Assembly: GCA_964387625.1 (NCBI GenBank)
Contig: CAYLWN010000046.1
Span: forward strand, 1 to 6,140
DNA: 6,140 nucleotides
Direction: 5' to 3'
Origin: CAYLWN01 sp964387625
GTDB lineage: Bacteria > Patescibacteriota > Microgenomatia > UBA10105
Shown here: in pieces, positions 3,887 to 6,140 of the stretch
How the letters are laid out: each line of letters begins with the position of its first letter
Numbering within the stretch: position 1 is the first letter of the stretch
Notes under the pieces: generated by a model
Told to the model about the DNA's origin: nothing
Database searches by the model: none
What the model saw: only the letters and a program-made list of their open reading frames with translations
Translations under genes and position numbers: made by a program

Positions 3887-6094
3887 TTATAAGTTTGAAA
3901 ATTCTATCTGGATATTTTTGGGGTTGGTAGGTAATTTGTCCTTAAACAGGAAAAATGACCGGTTAATGCTACATTCTGCTCCGGCAATATTAAATTTGTT
4001 TTTGATAAAACTAATTGCATCCTGACAATTTTTGTCAGTTATAGTATTTGCCAAATCTCCTATTTCTACTTTGGGAGCCAATGTTGCCTCAATCTGTAAT
4101 TTAAACATTTGTTTACTTCCTTCTGGTTTAAGAGTTTCTGTTACAGATACTTTGGTTTTTTCTTTTTGATAATCATAATTTACGGGAGATTGGGCGCTGA
4201 CTATTTTGCTTAACAATTCGTCTAAGTCATTTTGACTATAAGTCAAGGCTGTGGCTCCAACTGACATATCTAAACTTAAGGAATCAGTTTCTTCACCAAT
4301 TTCCTTGTTATATGTTTCTTTGGCAATTTGAGTGGTCAGTGATCCATCAAGCAGTTTTTTTCCATTTTCAAGTTTACTCTTAACTTCATCTCCCGCTTGT
4401 TGTTGTAATTTTTGCAGCAATTGTTCACGTAATTTTTTCTGATCATCCCGCGCGACAACGGAAATTTCACGGCTGGTGCCTCCGGTAAAAACTTTTTCAT
4501 TTCTGCCTGAATAATAACCGGTGGGCAAATCAGCAACTGAAAATTCCGTCCCTGAACCTACATTTGATGAGGTGCCAATATCTGTTGCGGTAACTGCAAT
4601 TTTATTACTGCCATAATTTAACGATCCGACATTTTCAGAGGCTGAGGCAATTGATACATCTTCATCAAGTGTAAATTTTAGATTTCCGGTTTGTATTTGG
4701 GTACCTTTTTTTAAAGTTTTAGGGTTAACAGTTTTATTATAAATAGTCACTTCTCCACGGGCTTTATCACCGACGGTTTTTTTGCCGGTTGTGATAATTT
4801 TATCCGTTCCTGTTACTTCCAGTTTCACTTCACTGCCAGGGATGATTTTTTTATCAACATCAACAGTTGAAGATGCTGTATCAAGTGCTACATCCTCATT
4901 TATTAACAAAGATTTGGGAGTAACTAATAATTTTACATTCGCTTGGGGATAAAACCAATTAAATGCGTAAACTCCACCTGCCATCAATATCAATAAACCA
5001 ATAATTAAAACAATCAGGCCTGATTTTCTAAAAGCCGGAAGTTTTATAGTAAATGTAAGTTTGGGAAATGAAAATTTGGGCATACTGGGTATTTGTCCTG
5101 CAAAGCTGGATCTGGCTTTGCCAGATAATTTATTTTCAGGTATAGTAACAGGAGCAATATTTGCATTTTGCTGTTTTTCTACTTCAGTCATTTCATTTTC
5201 AATATTTAAGTCTTTAACAGGCTCTTCCCCTACAAAACCTAAATCTTGCGCTATATCAGCTACTTCCTGACTTTCTCCTTGATCAGATACTCCTGACGCT
5301 GACACAGCAGTATTATCAGCAACTGATTCCACCATGTCTTCTGATTTTTCAACCGGTAAAGCAATTTCTGTTGATGAAGCAATAACTACGGCTTTAACTA
5401 CAGTATCATTAGGTAATATTTCAATTTTGGGAAAATGCAGAAAATTCGCTTTTGTTTGCCAGGGATAATTAAGTAAATCTGCTTTAATTTTTTCTAAATC
5501 CACAGCTGTTCCATATAACAGCATTCTTGAAGGCAATACTTCCACATCCGCAAATTTATTTAAGGCTTTTTCAATATCGGAAACTATATTCTCACTTCTA
5601 TTAAAAGCATATGACCCGATTAATTTTCCAATTTTAAATAACGACATGGTGTAATGTTTACTTTCAAAACCAATCAAAATCACAGTTTGCGAAGATCCTT
5701 CACTGGATCCTAAATACATCGATACTGCTTGAGGAATATCCACAAAACCCAAAGGAGTCAGAGACAGTCTTGAGGTTAATTGTTTGATTTTTTTAAGATA
5801 TTCACTTTTAATTTTATCTTCACTTACCCATTCCGGAAAAAATCCAAAAACAGATTTTTGTAAATCTACGCCTTCGGGAACATTTGGTTCTAAAGATGAA
5901 ATAACTTTATCTGCGGCTATAATAGCAGTTTCCCAATCAGAAGCAGTATAATTTTCCGAGGCAGTAGCAGCGATATTTACTTTGCCTTGACCGTCTTTTT
6001 CCCACAAAGCACCGTCTATCCTATCTTCTGTAATAGCTAAAGCTAGAAAATATTGCTTGATTTCTTTTTTATGATGCAACAATCCTTCCAACAT
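3887..6094 (-). CDS. Actin/PilM-like domain fused through a membrane helix to a baseplate-J-like exterior domain
   Basis: This 735-residue protein has three parts. Residues about 15-240 look like an FtsA/PilM-type actin fold: ALAITEDRIDGALW (18-31) at the phosphate-1 position, TVILIGFESKHYTMSLFKIG (137-156) at phosphate-2 and MLLYGTAVDLEKI (191-203) at the adenosine position. The usual Asp of both phosphate loops is missing, so ATP binding may be lost. Residues about 248-345 are an acidic, Ser/Gln-rich, probably disordered linker. A membrane helix at about 359-380 follows basic residues (R356, K357), placing the N-terminus inside and the C-terminus outside. Residues about 385-735 are beta-rich; the GSNKIAVTATDIGTSSNVGSGTEF stretch (495-518) and the helical stretch after it resemble baseplate J/gp47-like proteins. 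C690 and C708 could form a disulfide. A role in a surface structure is inferred from the layout and the neighbouring sortase. I recall such fusions as common in Microgenomates genomes but uncharacterised. The ATG at 6094 is the only sensible start. Confidence 0.82.
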   Translation of the reverse strand: MLEGLLHHKKEIKQYFLALAITEDRIDGALWEKDGQGKVNIAATASENYTASDWETAIIAADKVISSLEPNVPEGVDLQKSVFGFFPEWVSEDKIKSEYLKKIKQLTSRLSLTPLGFVDIPQAVSMYLGSSEGSSQTVILIGFESKHYTMSLFKIGKLIGSYAFNRSENIVSDIEKALNKFADVEVLPSRMLLYGTAVDLEKIKADLLNYPWQTKANFLHFPKIEILPNDTVVKAVVIASSTEIALPVEKSEDMVESVADNTAVSASGVSDQGESQEVADIAQDLGFVGEEPVKDLNIENEMTEVEKQQNANIAPVTIPENKLSGKARSSFAGQIPSMPKFSFPKLTFTIKLPAFRKSGLIVLIIGLLILMAGGVYAFNWFYPQANVKLLVTPKSLLINEDVALDTASSTVDVDKKIIPGSEVKLEVTGTDKIITTGKKTVGDKARGEVTIYNKTVNPKTLKKGTQIQTGNLKFTLDEDVSIASASENVGSLNYGSNKIAVTATDIGTSSNVGSGTEFSVADLPTGYYSGRNEKVFTGGTSREISVVARDDQKKLREQLLQKLQQQAGDEVKSKLENGKKLLDGSLTTQIAKETYNKEIGEETDSLSLDMSVGATALTYSQNDLDELLSKIVSAQSPVNYDYQKEKTKVSVTETLKPEGSKQMFKLQIEATLAPKVEIGDLANTITDKNCQDAISFIKNKFNIAGAECSINRSFFLFKDKLPTNPKNIQIEFSNL

Positions 6095-6109
6095 AAGTGG
6101 TATATTTCC

Positions 6110-6138
6110 ATCTTAACTAATGTTAAAGACATTTGCAA
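6110..6138 (-). promoter_or_regulatory. Possible sigma-70-type promoter with a dyad in the spacer
   Basis: Upstream of the fusion protein gene the minus strand has TTGCAA (6138-6133) and TAAGAT (6115-6110) with a 17-nt spacer, each matching 4 of 6 consensus bases. The spacer end and -10 box contain the dyad TTAAC-ATTA-GTTAA (6126-6113), which could be an operator or chance. A transcript from here would have a leader of roughly 10 nt. The DNA is AT-rich, so chance matches are likely, and the upstream gene is outside the window. Confidence 0.3.
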
Positions 6139-6140
6139 AA

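Noticed and set aside
3887..3931. LPTNP near the C-terminus of the fusion protein as a sortase signal.
   Set aside because: No hydrophobic segment or basic tail follows it, so it does not form a sorting signal.
4336..5270. Open frames at 4336-4536 (minus) and 5061-5270 (plus).
   Set aside because: Both lie in other frames of the fusion protein gene and show no protein features.

Overview
The window is AT-rich bacterial DNA with six genes, all on the minus strand. In transcription order (right to left) they are: a 735-residue membrane protein joining an actin/PilM-like cytoplasmic domain to a baseplate-J-like exterior domain; a sortase; ruvX; an AMP/thymidine phosphorylase-family gene; a 65-residue Cys-rich protein; and mltG, which runs off the left edge. 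This content fits a Candidate Phyla Radiation (Patescibacteria) genome, most likely a Microgenomates-type lineage. The clues are the PilM-plus-baseplate-J fusion beside a sortase, the archaeal-style phosphorylase, the small protein sizes and the lack of strong Shine-Dalgarno sites. The lineage is inferred from gene content; no rRNA is present. TGA is a real stop here (ruvX and the phosphorylase both end in it), so this is not a UGA-recoding CPR lineage.

Layout: 1-944 mltG (3' end cut); 948-1145 the small CxxC/CxC protein, 3 nt from mltG; 1146-1233 a gap filled by an inverted array of 7-8-nt repeats; 1234-2496 the phosphorylase; 2497-2696 a gap with a 7-nt direct repeat (2507-2534) and a long imperfect fold-back (2561-2686); 2697-3071 ruvX; 3072-3149 a gap filled by a strictly 7-nt-periodic two-part array; 3150-3851 sortase; 3852-3886 a short gap with nothing recognisable; 3887-6094 the fusion protein; 6095-6140 a possible promoter.

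The genes share a cell-envelope theme. The fusion protein and sortase are both single-span membrane proteins with domains outside the cell, and MltG trims nascent peptidoglycan. RuvX and MltG sit near each other in many bacteria; here the phosphorylase gene lies between them. RuvX (rRNA processing or DNA repair) and the phosphorylase (nucleotide salvage) look like housekeeping passengers.

The most unusual signal is in the gaps rather than the genes. All three gaps longer than 70 nt carry degenerate repeats with a period of 7 (sometimes 8) nt. Each gap has a different unit sequence, and in two of them the units are arranged as inverted arrays that run almost from the stop codon of one gene to the start codon of the next.
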